From: Paenibacillus sp. PK3_47
GTDB taxonomy: Bacteria > Bacillota > Bacilli > Paenibacillales > Paenibacillaceae
Length of the DNA: 64,000 nt
NCBI RefSeq assembly: GCF_023520895.1
Contig: NZ_CP026029.1
Span: forward strand, 5,456,001 to 5,520,000
Direction of reading: 5' to 3'
Below are positions 33,606-42,872 of this stretch, piece by piece. The notes beneath the pieces were generated by a model. That model saw only the letters and a list, made by a program, of their open reading frames with translations. It searched no databases and was not told the origin of the DNA. The stretch's first letter is position 1; each line of letters starts with the position of its first letter. Made by a program: the position numbers and the translations under genes.

Positions 33606-33792
33606 AAAGTGGAAATTCTCCAGCTAATTCTAAGGAAACTGGCGCTATTACAATAGTAGTGGGAAAAACTCCACCTAAAAAGTACTCAATAAGCCTCCAA
33701 AGGCTTTTCTCATGCCGATTAGCGGGAGATTTTCCAACTAAAACTCATATTTGATGAAAAAGGAAGGGATTAGGTGGAGGTTTTCCAACTAA
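33605..33792. repeat. Tetra-palindromic intergenic element, class A copy 2
   Basis: Units at 33605-33627, 33656-33678, 33719-33741 and 33770-33792; centres 33616, 33667, 33730 and 33781 (51, 63, 51). Alignable to 601-787 including spacers (for example AACTCATA...TGATGAAAAA between units 3 and 4). Located between convergent genes. Confidence 0.85.
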
Positions 33793-33856
33793 GCCCTAAC
33801 TCGGCGTTCAGCTTTTTCCTTATTATAGTGTTAACCGGCTAATGCCTAAACCAGAC

Positions 33857-34729
33857 TTACCGTGAATACCGCTTCCGGTAGCGCAGGGGGGATATACCGA
33901 CCTTGCTCGCAAACCGGCGCGAAAAATAAGCGGTGCTCTCAAAGCCCGTGCGGTCCGCGATAGCAGCAATAGGAATTTCCGTCTTCAGCAGCAGAAGCTT
34001 GGCCTGCTCCAGCCGGTAATCTGTCAGGTACTCCATCGGCGTCAGCCCGTATACGCGCTTCATGCAGCGTGTCAGATAATTGTAGTGGAAATGGAGCGCC
34101 TCTGCGAGAACTGTGTTTGTGAGGGCTTCAGTGTAATGATTACGGATGTATGCCTCCGTCTGCTCGGCAATTTCGGCAGCATGGCTCCCTGAGGCGTCCT
34201 GCTGGGCAAGATCCATCATCCGCAGCATTTCTTCAAAAATCCGCTGCTGCTGCCAGACGGCGCTGGATCTCCGGTCGCGGGTGAACTGCAGGAGCTGGGC
34301 TGCCTGGCCGCTTGGCTCAGCCGGTCCCGGAAGCGGGCCGAACTGCGGCACACGGATCGTATAGGGATAAGTAAGGAACTGCTGAAAATGGGTATCACGG
34401 CCTGCGTACACAGGTTCACCTTCAGCCTCCAGCCATTCTGCAACTGTGTGAAAATGAATCCATACGAAAGAGGTTGTCTCCTCGCACGGCTTGACGCTGT
34501 AATGATAACGGTCCGGGAGCAGCAGCAGCGTATGACCTGCAGGAACCTCCCACTGCTTGTGGTCTTCTCCAAGATAAAGGCAGCCCTGCTCCACAAGAAT
34601 CAGGTCGAATTTTCCCATCCGGCTGCGGTTCGGATGCTGCTCTCCGGGCTGATATACTGTATGTCCGCATTCCAGGAAGTAGGGAAAGGGCGGGGCTGCA
34701 AAATGAATATAAGAAGGGCTAAAGCTCAT
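33857..34729 (-). CDS. AraC family regulator next to GH127
   Basis: The product has 290 residues. Residues 20-110 are a cupin-like sugar-sensing domain (FDLILVEQGCLYLGEDHKQW). The C-terminal 100 residues carry two helix-turn-helix motifs (NTVLAEALHFHYNYLTRCMK and IAAIADRTGFESTAYFSRRF), ending RYRKRYSR as in typical AraC/XylS proteins. The start at 34729 has AAAGGAG upstream. It is divergent from the GH127 gene across 171 bp and most likely activates it in response to an arabinose-containing sugar; that link is inferred from position. Confidence 0.9.
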   Translation of the reverse strand: MSFSPSYIHFAAPPFPYFLECGHTVYQPGEQHPNRSRMGKFDLILVEQGCLYLGEDHKQWEVPAGHTLLLLPDRYHYSVKPCEETTSFVWIHFHTVAEWLEAEGEPVYAGRDTHFQQFLTYPYTIRVPQFGPLPGPAEPSGQAAQLLQFTRDRRSSAVWQQQRIFEEMLRMMDLAQQDASGSHAAEIAEQTEAYIRNHYTEALTNTVLAEALHFHYNYLTRCMKRVYGLTPMEYLTDYRLEQAKLLLLKTEIPIAAIADRTGFESTAYFSRRFASKVGISPLRYRKRYSR

Positions 34730-34830
34730 AAAGTGCTCCTTTCAGATAGGTACAGTTCCCTGATGTATAATCTAAAGTTGTCTAAGAGATAGCGTGTGAA
34801 ATAGTACAAAAACAGGGTTGTGTATGATCC

Positions 34831-34859
34831 TGTTTTTTATTTATTTTAACGTCTATAAT
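34831..34859 (+). promoter_or_regulatory. Probable promoter of the GH127 gene
   Basis: Perfect TATAAT (34854-34859) with a weak -35 (TGTTTT, 17-bp spacer), consistent with a promoter that needs an activator such as the divergent AraC protein. Confidence 0.5.
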
Positions 34860-34900
34860 GGCAAATAGCGAGAACGATTACATGCAGAGGAGAATGATCG

Positions 34901-36862
34901 ATGAGCAAAGCGGCAGAGACTGTGTACAAGGACAACAAGCAGACCGTCAAAATTCAGGATGAATTCTGGGGACGTTATATCCGGCTGGTACAGGATACCG
35001 TCATTCCGTATCAATATGAAGCGCTGCATGACCGGGTGCCGGAAGCAGAGCCCAGCCATGCCATTGCCAACTTTGAAATCGCTGCCGGCAGAAAAAGCGG
35101 AGAATTCAAAGGGTGGGTGTTCCAGGATAGTGATGTCGCCAAGTGGCTGGAGGCGGTAGGATATTCTTTAAGCATCAAGCCTGATCCTGAGCTGGAACGG
35201 CGGGCTGATGAAATTATTGATCTTGTGGGGGAGGCGCAGCTGGAGGACGGCTATCTCAATACGTATTTTATTATCAACGGCCTGGACAAACGGTGGACGA
35301 ACCTGCAGGATTGCCACGAGCTGTACTGCGCAGGGCATTTCATAGAAGCGGCTGTGGCTTATTATGAAGCTACCGGCAAAGACAAGCTTCTGAACATTAT
35401 GCGCCGTAACATTGATCATATCGATTCTGTATTCGGGCCTGAGGAAGGCAAAATTAAAGGCTACGACGGCCATCAGGAAATTGAACTGGCGCTGGTGAAG
35501 CTGTACCGGCTGACAGGTGAAGAGAAATTTCTGCGTCTGGCAAGCTTCTTTATTGATGAAAGAGGACAGGAGCCGAATTTTCTCCGCCAGGAGTGGGAGC
35601 AGCGGGGACGCGTCACCCATTGGTCGGGCAAAACGGACAGAATGGATCCTGCGTACAACCAGGCCCATCTTCCGGTGCGCGAACAAAGTGTAGCCGTAGG
35701 ACATTCCGTGCGTGCTGTCTATATGTATACGGCAATGGCCGATCTGGCTGCGATTACCGGAGATGAGGCACTGCGCGAAGCCTGCAAAAGACTATGGAGC
35801 AATATGACGGAGAAACAGATGTATGTTACCGGAGGGATCGGCTCTACGCATCACGGCGAAGCATTCACCTTCGACTATGATCTGCCTAACGATACGGTGT
35901 ATGCGGAGACTTGTGCTTCTATCGGCCTTATTTTCTTCGCGAAGCGGATGCTGGAGATGATTCCGGATGCGGGTTATGCGGACATTATGGAGCGGGCGCT
36001 CTACAACAACGTACTCGGTTCCATGGCGCAGGACGGCAAGCATTATTTCTATGTCAATCCGCTGGAAGTATGGCCGCAGGCCTGCAGCTGTGATCCGGGC
36101 AAACATCATGTCAAGTCAGAGCGCCAGGGCTGGTTCGGCTGTGCCTGCTGTCCGCCGAATGTAGCCCGTCTGCTGACTTCGCTGAACCAGTACATTTACA
36201 CCGTTCACGGGGATACGCTGTACACAAATCTCTATATCGGCAGTGAGCTGAATGTGAAGCTTGGCGGTACCGAAGTTGCTGTCAGCCAGCAGAGCAGCTA
36301 CCCGTGGGAGGGAAAGGTGTCATTGCAGCTTGATCCAGCAGCTTCCGGGGAATTCGGTCTTGCTCTGCGGGTGCCTTCCTGGAGCGAGGGGATCGAAATT
36401 AAGATTAACGGAGAAGTGCTGGAATCCGCTGAACGTCAGCAGGGGTACGTGATTATCCGCAGAGTGTGGAATGCGGGTGATGTTATTGAAGCCGAAATTC
36501 CGATGGAAGCACACCGCGTTTATGCCCATCCTTTATTGCGTGCAGATGCCCAAAAGACAGCCATTCAGCGCGGACCGCTGGTCTATTGCCTGGAGTCTGC
36601 CGATAACGGGGAACCCTTAAGCTCCGTTACACTGGATGAAACAGCAGCCTTCAGTGAGACCTTCGATGAGTCCCTGCTTGGTGGTGCAGTTGTGGTAGAA
36701 AGCAAAGGCTTCCGTGTGGATCAGCAGGGCTGGAACGGAGGCCTGTACAATAGAGTAAAGGCGCCGGTAAATGAGGTCAAGATTAAGGCCGTTCCTTATT
36801 ATCTGTGGGGTAACCGCGGCAGCGGCGAGATGCGGGTATGGATTGCTGAAGGCAAGGCGTAA
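34901..36862 (+). CDS. GH127 family beta-L-arabinofuranosidase-like
   Basis: The product has 653 residues, the usual GH127 (former DUF1680) length. The (alpha/alpha)6 barrel covers residues about 1-430. The motif GWFGCACCPPNVARL holds the cysteines that, in characterised GH127 enzymes, bind Zn and include the nucleophile. Beta-sandwich domains follow. No signal peptide, so it acts on imported sugar in the cytoplasm. It would release beta-L-arabinofuranose, although related families act on other sugars. It is monocistronic with a long bidirectional terminator and is controlled by the divergent AraC gene by position. Confidence 0.88.
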   Translation: MSKAAETVYKDNKQTVKIQDEFWGRYIRLVQDTVIPYQYEALHDRVPEAEPSHAIANFEIAAGRKSGEFKGWVFQDSDVAKWLEAVGYSLSIKPDPELERRADEIIDLVGEAQLEDGYLNTYFIINGLDKRWTNLQDCHELYCAGHFIEAAVAYYEATGKDKLLNIMRRNIDHIDSVFGPEEGKIKGYDGHQEIELALVKLYRLTGEEKFLRLASFFIDERGQEPNFLRQEWEQRGRVTHWSGKTDRMDPAYNQAHLPVREQSVAVGHSVRAVYMYTAMADLAAITGDEALREACKRLWSNMTEKQMYVTGGIGSTHHGEAFTFDYDLPNDTVYAETCASIGLIFFAKRMLEMIPDAGYADIMERALYNNVLGSMAQDGKHYFYVNPLEVWPQACSCDPGKHHVKSERQGWFGCACCPPNVARLLTSLNQYIYTVHGDTLYTNLYIGSELNVKLGGTEVAVSQQSSYPWEGKVSLQLDPAASGEFGLALRVPSWSEGIEIKINGEVLESAERQQGYVIIRRVWNAGDVIEAEIPMEAHRVYAHPLLRADAQKTAIQRGPLVYCLESADNGEPLSSVTLDETAAFSETFDESLLGGAVVVESKGFRVDQQGWNGGLYNRVKAPVNEVKIKAVPYYLWGNRGSGEMRVWIAEGKA

Positions 36863-36893
36863 GCCAAAGAATTACTAATAGTTAATAGTTTTT

Positions 36894-36948
36894 AAAAAAA
36901 CAACCCGGAGTTCACCGCTGATACGCGGAGAATCCGGGTTGTTTTTTA
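36894..36948. terminator. Bidirectional terminator between GH127 and cellobiose phosphorylase
   Basis: AAAAAACAACCCGGA pairs with TCCGGGTTGTTTTTT; the loop contains a second small stem (CCGC/GCGG). Confidence 0.9.
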
Positions 36949-36998
36949 TAGATACCGGAAAGATATTGTTTTATCCCTTCCTAATACCGTGAATCTGA

Positions 36999-39434
36999 TT
37001 AGCCAAGCTCTACAACCACTTGGTGAACAGCGCCGTCACCTACAGGTGTAATGATGTTACCTTCAACAGCAGCGCCGTCGAGTGTCAGGCTGGCAACGCC
37101 TTTGGACACGTGGTTCGGGTTCTTGATCGTGATCACATAAGTATCTCCACGGAAGACGCGGGTGATTTCGAAACCGTCCCACTCGGCAGGGATACAAGGA
37201 TCTACCTTCAGGCCGGCAAAATCAGCTTGAATACCAAGAATGGATTGGGTAATGGCTACATAGTTCCATGCAGCTGTACCTGTCAGCCAGGAGTTTTTCG
37301 CTTCCCCGTGGCGCACAGCGTCTTTACCGGCAATCATTTGCGAGTACACATAAGGCTCCATGCGGTGCACTTCACTGATATCTTCCAGGTAAGCCGGAGC
37401 AATCTTCTTGTAGATTTCGAAAGCTCTGTCGCCGTGGCCCAGTACAGTTTCAGCGATCATGATCCATGGGTTATTGTGGCAGAAAATACCGGCATTTTCT
37501 TTGTAGCCCGGAGGATACGTGGAAATTTCACCCAGGTTCAGATAGTACTTGGAGTACGCAGGTTGCTGCAGCACGATACCATAGTCCGTATCCAGATGTT
37601 CCTGAACGGAAGTCAGCGCCTTGGCAGCTTGACCGTTCTCTACACCGATACCGGCCATAACGCAGATCCCTTGCGGTTCGATGAAGATTTTACCTTCTTC
37701 GTTCTCTTTGCTGCCGATCTTGTCGCCATAGTGATCGTAAGCACGCAGGAACCAGTCTCCGTCGAAACCGTGAGTCAGCGTGATTTCACGCATGTTCTCG
37801 ATTTTGGCTTCAGCGTCTACAGCTACATCGTCAAGACCGCGCATGCGGCAGATTTCAGCATAGTCCGGTCCTACGAAGACGAACAGACCAGCGATAAAGA
37901 CGGATTCAGCTACACGGCCTTCGATGTTCGCAGTAGTCTGGAACGATTCACCCGGCTCGGTGGAGAAGCAGTTCAGGTTGAGGCAGTCATTCCAGTCCGC
38001 ACGGCCAATCAGCGGCAGGCCGTGAGGTCCGAGGTTGTTGGTCACATGCTCGAAGGAAACCTTCAAGTGCTCGAACAGGGTAGCAGTGTTATCAGGATTG
38101 CTGTCGAACGGAACCTGCTCATCCAGGATGGAAGTATCTCCGGTTTCTTTGATGTACGCAGCGGTTCCAAGGATCAGCCAGAGCGGATCATCGTTGAAGC
38201 CTGTACCGACTTCGTTGTTGCCTTTTTTGGTAAGCGGCTGGTACTGGTGATACGCGCTGCCGTCTTCGAACTGGGTAGCGGCGATATCAAGGATACGCTC
38301 TCTGGCACGCTCAGGAATTTGGTGTACAAAGCCGAGCAAGTCCTGGTTGGAATCGCGGAAGCCCATGCCGCGGCCGATTCCGGATTCGAAGTAAGAAGCG
38401 GAACGGGACATGTTGAAGGTAACCATACATTGATACGGATTCCAGATGTTGACCATCCGGTTCAGCTTGTCGTCGCCGCTCTGGATTTGGTATTTGGACA
38501 GCAGGTTATCCCAGTGTGCAGCCAGAACAGCCAGTGCTGCGTCCACTTGCTCGTCTGTAGCGAACTGCTCGATGACAGCCTGTGCCGGCTTTTTGTTGAT
38601 GACATTCAGGGATTCCCATTTCTCTTCTTCCGGATTCTCGATATAGCCGAGAACGAAGATGAAGCTTTGCTCTTCGCCAGGTTCCAGCGTAATGTTCAGG
38701 GCATGGGATCCGATTGGGGACCAGCCGCTGGCTACGGAGTTGCTTGCTTCACCGGAAGCCACTACCTGCGGGTTGTCCAGACCGTTGTACATACCCACGA
38801 AGGATTCACGGTCGGTATCGAAGCCGTCAAGCGGTTTGTTTACAGAATAGAAAGCATAGTGGTTTCTGCGCTCGCGGTATTCGGTTTTGTGATAGATTAC
38901 GGAGTCCTTGACTTCAACTTCACCGATGCTCAGGTTGCGCTGGAAGTTGGTCATATCGTCTTGAGCGTTCCACAGACAGAACTCGGCAAAAGAGAACAGC
39001 TTAACGGTTTTCTTCACATCACCGGTGTTCTTTACGACAAGGCGGTGAACTTCGGCGTTGTGGCCCATAGGAACAAAAGCCAATTGGTTAACGGAAATTC
39101 CGTTGCGTTCGCCGGTAATGGAAGTATAGCCAAGACCGTGGCGGCATTCGTAGAAGTCGAGGTCACGTTTTACCGGCATCCAGCCCGGAGTCCAGAAATC
39201 ACCGTCATCATACAGATAGTAATAGCGGCCGCCTGTGTCCAGCGGAATATTGTTATACCGGTAACGGGTAAGTCTTCTCATGCGTGCATCACGGTAGAAG
39301 GTATAACCGCCGGCAGTATTGGAGATAAGTCCGAAAAATTGCTCGTTACCAAGGTAGTTGATCCATGGATAAGGTGTTTTTGGAGTATTGATTACATACT
39401 CTTTGCGGATGTCGTCAAAGGTTCCGAATTTCAT
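36999..39434 (-). CDS. Cellobiose phosphorylase (GH94)
   Basis: The product has 811 residues, the standard length of cellobiose phosphorylase, and opens [20 protein letters not shown] as known enzymes do. The catalytic Asp lies in [11 protein letters not shown]. It splits cellobiose with inorganic phosphate to glucose and glucose 1-phosphate, saving ATP, and it is cytoplasmic. The RBS is AAAGGAGA. The leader contains a TGTGAAC-type copy of the operator (39457-39474), and the LacI gene lies immediately upstream on the same strand. Codon use is strongly biased towards common codons, suggesting high expression. Confidence 0.92.
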   Translation of the reverse strand: MKFGTFDDIRKEYVINTPKTPYPWINYLGNEQFFGLISNTAGGYTFYRDARMRRLTRYRYNNIPLDTGGRYYYLYDDGDFWTPGWMPVKRDLDFYECRHGLGYTSITGERNGISVNQLAFVPMGHNAEVHRLVVKNTGDVKKTVKLFSFAEFCLWNAQDDMTNFQRNLSIGEVEVKDSVIYHKTEYRERRNHYAFYSVNKPLDGFDTDRESFVGMYNGLDNPQVVASGEASNSVASGWSPIGSHALNITLEPGEEQSFIFVLGYIENPEEEKWESLNVINKKPAQAVIEQFATDEQVDAALAVLAAHWDNLLSKYQIQSGDDKLNRMVNIWNPYQCMVTFNMSRSASYFESGIGRGMGFRDSNQDLLGFVHQIPERARERILDIAATQFEDGSAYHQYQPLTKKGNNEVGTGFNDDPLWLILGTAAYIKETGDTSILDEQVPFDSNPDNTATLFEHLKVSFEHVTNNLGPHGLPLIGRADWNDCLNLNCFSTEPGESFQTTANIEGRVAESVFIAGLFVFVGPDYAEICRMRGLDDVAVDAEAKIENMREITLTHGFDGDWFLRAYDHYGDKIGSKENEEGKIFIEPQGICVMAGIGVENGQAAKALTSVQEHLDTDYGIVLQQPAYSKYYLNLGEISTYPPGYKENAGIFCHNNPWIMIAETVLGHGDRAFEIYKKIAPAYLEDISEVHRMEPYVYSQMIAGKDAVRHGEAKNSWLTGTAAWNYVAITQSILGIQADFAGLKVDPCIPAEWDGFEITRVFRGDTYVITIKNPNHVSKGVASLTLDGAAVEGNIITPVGDGAVHQVVVELG

Positions 39435-39456
39435 GAGAGAAAAGTCTCCTTTCGAA

Positions 39457-39474
39457 TGTGAACGCGCGTTTACA
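39457..39474. promoter_or_regulatory. LacI (CelR-like) operator upstream of cellobiose phosphorylase
   Basis: TGTGAACGCGCGTTTACA, a palindrome with one mismatched pair, 23 bp before the start codon. Its AACGCGCGTT core is identical to the site at 40611. Confidence 0.85.
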
Positions 39475-39481
39475 ATGGTGA

Positions 39482-39509
39482 GAAAAAATTCCCTTGGGGC
39501 AAAGGGAGT
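39482..39509 (-). terminator. Terminator between the LacI and phosphorylase genes
   Basis: TCCCTT pairs with AAGGGA; the reverse strand ends in ATTTTTTC. It separates the regulator transcript from the phosphorylase. Confidence 0.65.
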
Positions 39510-39539
39510 TTCTCATATCAATTATCAATGATGACGGTA

Positions 39540-40595
39540 CTACTTCTTGGGCGGCTGGCAGGAATCTCTTTCGACCAGCCGGGCCGGAAAGCTGATGGTA
39601 CTGAAGGTCGGCTGCCGGGAATCACACAGCTCAATAACCTTCTCTACAGCAGCCTTGGACATTTCATAAATCGGCAGACGGACAGAGGTCAGCTTGGGAT
39701 GAATGCGTGCAGCGAGCTGCACATCATCGAATCCGGCAATGGAAATATCCTCAGGTACGGAAATTCCATGCTCGGAGAACGCTTCCATGGCAGAGATAGC
39801 CATATCATCATTAGATGAGAAGAAGGCGGTCGGCAGTGTGCCGCCGGAAGCCAAAAGCTTGCTGACTTCTTCGTAAGCAGCTTCCTTCAGGAATTCTCCC
39901 TTGAGAACGAAGCGCTCTTCTACAGTCAGGCCATGCTTCTTCAGCGTATCTTCATATGCCGCATAGCGTTCCCGTCCGGAGTAAGTGTTCATCCGCCCGC
40001 AAATCATGCCGATGTCTTCATGGCCAAGGCCAATCAGATATTCAATCGCTTCGACTGTGCCCTCATAGTCCTTGGAGTTCACAATAGCCAGATGATTGCG
40101 GTCCAGATGCTCCGACATAATCTCCGAAATGTCATAATCGATCAGCACCAGCGGAGAATCAAGGCCCACCATTTCCCGGACGATATCAATATCCTTCTGA
40201 GTGCCGACAATGATGCCGCCGTCAATCCGTTTCTGCAGAAAAGCCTGCTTCACTTTGAGGAAATCGTCAGGAGAGTAGACGGTGTGGATCAGCACATAAC
40301 AGCCGCGGGCATTCGCCGTGTCGACTACGGCATCGACGAAAGGCGCGAAATAATTGTTCTGATAGATCCGGGTCGTATTCTCTTTCTCGTTCATGCTGAT
40401 GGCGAAAAGGCCGATGGTATCGGTCTTCTTGCCGGCCAGGGCGCGTGCAAAGCTGTTCGGCTCATACTGATGCTGCTCGATCACCTTCAGCACCTTGGCC
40501 CGTGTCTCTTCAGGGACGTTGGAATAGTTGTTGATCACGCGGGATACCGTGCTTCGGGAAACCCCGGCGAGCTTCGCTATATCTTCGCTGCGCAT
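39540..40595 (-). CDS. LacI family regulator (CelR-like)
   Basis: The product has 351 residues. MRSEDIAKLAGVSRSTVSRV is the canonical LacI helix-turn-helix, followed by the hinge (SFARALAGKKTDTIGL) and the periplasmic-binding-like core. It lies upstream of cellobiose phosphorylase on the same strand. Matching AACGCGCGTT palindromes occur in front of both genes, so it should repress the phosphorylase and itself, with cellobiose or a related sugar as inducer. The start at 40595 is preceded by AAAAGGGGG. Confidence 0.9.
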   Translation of the reverse strand: MRSEDIAKLAGVSRSTVSRVINNYSNVPEETRAKVLKVIEQHQYEPNSFARALAGKKTDTIGLFAISMNEKENTTRIYQNNYFAPFVDAVVDTANARGCYVLIHTVYSPDDFLKVKQAFLQKRIDGGIIVGTQKDIDIVREMVGLDSPLVLIDYDISEIMSEHLDRNHLAIVNSKDYEGTVEAIEYLIGLGHEDIGMICGRMNTYSGRERYAAYEDTLKKHGLTVEERFVLKGEFLKEAAYEEVSKLLASGGTLPTAFFSSNDDMAISAMEAFSEHGISVPEDISIAGFDDVQLAARIHPKLTSVRLPIYEMSKAAVEKVIELCDSRQPTFSTISFPARLVERDSCQPPKK

Positions 40596-40610
40596 AATGC
40601 CCCCTTTTCG

Positions 40611-40624
40611 TAAACGCGCGTTTA
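40611..40624. promoter_or_regulatory. Autoregulatory operator of the CelR-like gene
   Basis: Perfect palindrome TAAACGCGCGTTTA, 15 bp before the LacI start codon. Confidence 0.85.
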
Positions 40625-40769
40625 TGAGCCTATTGTAAATTAAAATGCGGCAGAAAGCAATCGTCGAAAATAAGAATTTTGGCTTTGCATTAACGGCTGC
40701 TTGTAGCTAAGCCCCGGCAGAGAGTAGCAGTTATTGACCGTGATTCAATGAAATAGGCCCAGGAAATTA

Positions 40770-40798
40770 TTGCATATAGCGGGAGAAGTCCTTATACT
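40770..40798 (+). promoter_or_regulatory. Promoter of the stalk-domain gene
   Basis: TTGCAT (40770-40775), 17-bp spacer, TATACT (40793-40798). Confidence 0.65.
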
Positions 40799-40847
40799 CC
40801 AATGTAGGAAATTAAAATTTGAACTAACGTGAGGGGAGTTTGACCAG

Positions 40848-41522
40848 GTGAAGAAGAAGATGATCGCAGCATTAACAACTTTTGCACTGCTTGGAGGAAT
40901 GGGAACCGGAGTCTACGCCGGAGCCAACCTGCAGGAAATCAAGGCCTATCTCAACCCCGGAATCAAATTTAAGGTAGACGGCAAGCCGGTACAGCTTCAA
41001 AACAGCAGCGGTGCAGTCATATCCCCAATTTCTTATAACAATACAACATACCTGCCTGTCCGTTCTGTGTCAGATTTGCTGGGGGTTACGGTGAACTTTG
41101 ACGCAGCGGCCAATACCATCCTGTTAGGCGAACAGACGGAAGGCGTGTCCATCGCGGCCGGATTCAAGGATACGTCCTATCGTACCAAAGACCCTGCCAA
41201 GACCGTCTATAAGGACAAGGATTACAAAGATGTTTATTTTGACAATGGAAGCGGAACCCGCGGCAGTTCCTTTATGCTCTACCCCAATAAGAAATACCAG
41301 AAATTATATATCCAGGTTGCCGCCATTGGTCAGGATATCGAAGAGTTTTTCGTTAACGACTCCGATACCGACGCTGAACTCGTAGGTAAGAGCATTGCGG
41401 TTGAGGATGGTCTGACTACGATTGAAGTGAATATAGCGGGTGTGAGCTCACTTTTTGTGCACGCTAAGGTCGTGAACGGCGGGTCGATGTTCATTCCTTT
41501 GACGACATCTTATTACAAATAA
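40848..41522 (+). CDS. Secreted copper-amine-oxidase-N-terminal (stalk) domain protein
   Basis: GTG at 40848 lies nine bases after GAGGGGAG; 224 residues. Residues 1-24 are a signal peptide (KKKMIAALTTFALLGG, cleavage near VYAGA). Residues 35-95 (IKFKVDGKPVQLQNSS, NNTTYLPVRSVSDLLG) are the stalk domain typical of Paenibacillus exported proteins. The C-terminal 120 residues (YKDVYFDNGSGTRGSSFMLY) are a beta-rich domain resembling NPCBM-type carbohydrate-binding modules. It is probably a cell-surface protein of unknown function. Confidence 0.8.
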   Translation: MKKKMIAALTTFALLGGMGTGVYAGANLQEIKAYLNPGIKFKVDGKPVQLQNSSGAVISPISYNNTTYLPVRSVSDLLGVTVNFDAAANTILLGEQTEGVSIAAGFKDTSYRTKDPAKTVYKDKDYKDVYFDNGSGTRGSSFMLYPNKKYQKLYIQVAAIGQDIEEFFVNDSDTDAELVGKSIAVEDGLTTIEVNIAGVSSLFVHAKVVNGGSMFIPLTTSYYK

Positions 41523-41613
41523 CGATTTCGCCTCACACTCTATTAACAATGGAATGCTAGATTAAAGGTACCCCCATCTTTTGTATGTAGTATATACGCG
41601 CTGACTCACTTGG

Positions 41614-41639
41614 CCCTGCCTTCCGGCGGGGTTTTTTTT
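41614..41639 (+). terminator. Terminator upstream of the tRNA gene
   Basis: CCCTGCC-TTCC-GGCGGGG followed by eight T. The remainder of 41523-41894 shows nothing else I can name. Confidence 0.85.
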
Positions 41640-41894
41640 GTTAATAAGCTGGCAGGGAGGCAGGAGCAGGTTCAAATGAAGGCTGCATAGCAGCAGACAC
41701 GAGTGTGTATAAGAATTTTGCGGAGAAAGTGTATTGTAGTGGATTTCATGGCCAGGATGAATTGCGGTGTGCTGTCCCATCAGCGAAAGATTAAGGTTGT
41801 TCTGGAGGTATTGGCCTAAAGCAGAAGGGGGAGGCAATCTTATAAAAAAAGATTGCCATCCCCGTACATCCTATGGTATTATAAATTTCGTTGC

Positions 41895-41966
41895 AGGACG
41901 GTAGCTCAGCGGGAGAGCACTATCTTGACAGGGTAGGGGTCATGGGTTCGAACCCCATCCGTCCTA
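41895..41966 (+). tRNA. tRNA-Val (anticodon GAC)
   Basis: The full cloverleaf folds: the 7-bp acceptor stem AGGACGG/CCGTCCT is perfectly paired. The D arm is GCTC...GAGC, the anticodon stem is CTATC/GGTAG with loop TTGACAG, so the anticodon is GAC. The T arm is ATGGG-TTCGAAC-CCCAT. The discriminator base is A; CCA is not encoded. A terminator follows within 20 bp, so this is a single-tRNA transcription unit. Confidence 0.95.
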
Positions 41967-41984
41967 TATAGAAGTACCAGGAAG

Positions 41985-42013
41985 AAAGCCTTGGGTATCA
42001 AGGCTTTTTTTGT
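41985..42013 (+). terminator. Terminator after tRNA-Val
   Basis: AAAGCCTTG pairs with CAAGGCTTT, followed by TTTTTG. Confidence 0.9.
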
Positions 42014-42127
42014 TTTTCTATGGAATCATTGAGACTGCTGCTTGTATAAAGGTTATGGGTTGGGGACGGATTGGGACGGTTTTTTAATGATAGAATGAAA
42101 ATGAGCTTTAGTTCTTTTATTCCATAC

Positions 42128-42166
42128 AAAAAAATAGGCCGCCCTCTGCCCGGGATGCGACCTATT
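42128..42166 (-). terminator. Reverse-strand terminator for the small membrane-protein genes
   Basis: AATAGGCCGC pairs with GCGACCTATT (one mismatch). The reverse strand then reads seven T (42128-42134). Confidence 0.75.
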
Positions 42167-42283
42167 CTTGTCGTTAGTGCCTGTATTTGATTAGCCGTCC
42201 TTAAAAGCGGCTGCGCCTGAGAGTCGTGTTCCTGCACGGCTCTCTTTGTATTTTACGTCATTTCCGGCTTCAACGCACACCTC

Positions 42284-42481
42284 TCAAAACATCAACGGCA
42301 AAAAGAAAATCAGAAATACAATAAGTACGATGACACTGCTGATCCTGCTCATTAAGAGGTAGGCGTCGCTGGGCTCTGAATCCCCTTTGACCATCCAGCC
42401 GTAACGCATATGCCAGCCCATTGCCGGAAAGAAAATATTTAACAGCGCGACCAGCACGAAAAGAATAGCGAAAAATTCCAT
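42284..42481 (-). CDS. Small membrane protein, DUF6199-like
   Basis: I take ATG 42481 (MEFFAILF), nine bases after AAAGGGG, giving 65 residues. Two membrane helices flank a conserved-looking middle: FPAMGWHMRYGWMVKGDSEP followed by SDAYLLMSRI. The pattern of Trp, GDSEPSD and a second helix resembles the small family DUF6199 found in Firmicutes and Actinobacteria; function unknown. It lies 66 bp from another short membrane-protein gene on the same strand and ends at the terminator at 42128. Confidence 0.7.
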   Translation of the reverse strand: MEFFAILFVLVALLNIFFPAMGWHMRYGWMVKGDSEPSDAYLLMSRISSVIVLIVFLIFFLPLMF

Positions 42482-42547
42482 GTGGCTCATCCCCTTTGGC
42501 TGCATCTCTAAAGTCAGGTTTGGACAGGAGTTGACCGGACTCTATCT

Positions 42548-42670
42548 TTATGGAGCAAATGAGTAGTTTTGAACAATATACCGGATGACATAAAAAGCAA
42601 TGATGAACAATGAGGCCACAGTAAGCAGGGTGGAAACAATGACTTTATCTGAACGTCTGTATTTACTCAT
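42548..42670 (-). CDS. Very small membrane protein, 40 residues
   Basis: ATG at 42670 is preceded by GAGGTGATG. The 40-residue product MSKYRRSDKVIVSTLLTVAS... has a basic N-terminus and one membrane helix, a common layout for small membrane peptides. A longer frame to 42754 lacks a ribosome site. It probably shares a transcript with the 65-residue membrane protein that follows. Function unknown. Confidence 0.6.
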   Translation of the reverse strand: MSKYRRSDKVIVSTLLTVASLFIIAFYVIRYIVQNYSFAP

Positions 42671-42872
42671 AACATCACCTCGGGTATCTTTTTGTAAATT
42701 ATACCATAGTTGGGCGGCGCATATTTCGGTGTTAAAGAATAAACCGCAGTTCAACGAATGTCACTGCTGCGGTAAAAGGTATGTGCTATAGTAAAATGAA
42801 TGATAATACTGGAATAAAATTCCGGGGTCTAACCTTTTTGATTTACAAACATTTATCGCAAAGGATGATCAT

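Noticed and set aside
37020-39461. 813-codon forward frame opposite cellobiose phosphorylase
   Set aside because: It is an antisense shadow of a strongly codon-biased gene; no ribosome site, no recognisable domain, while the reverse frame is a textbook GH94 enzyme.
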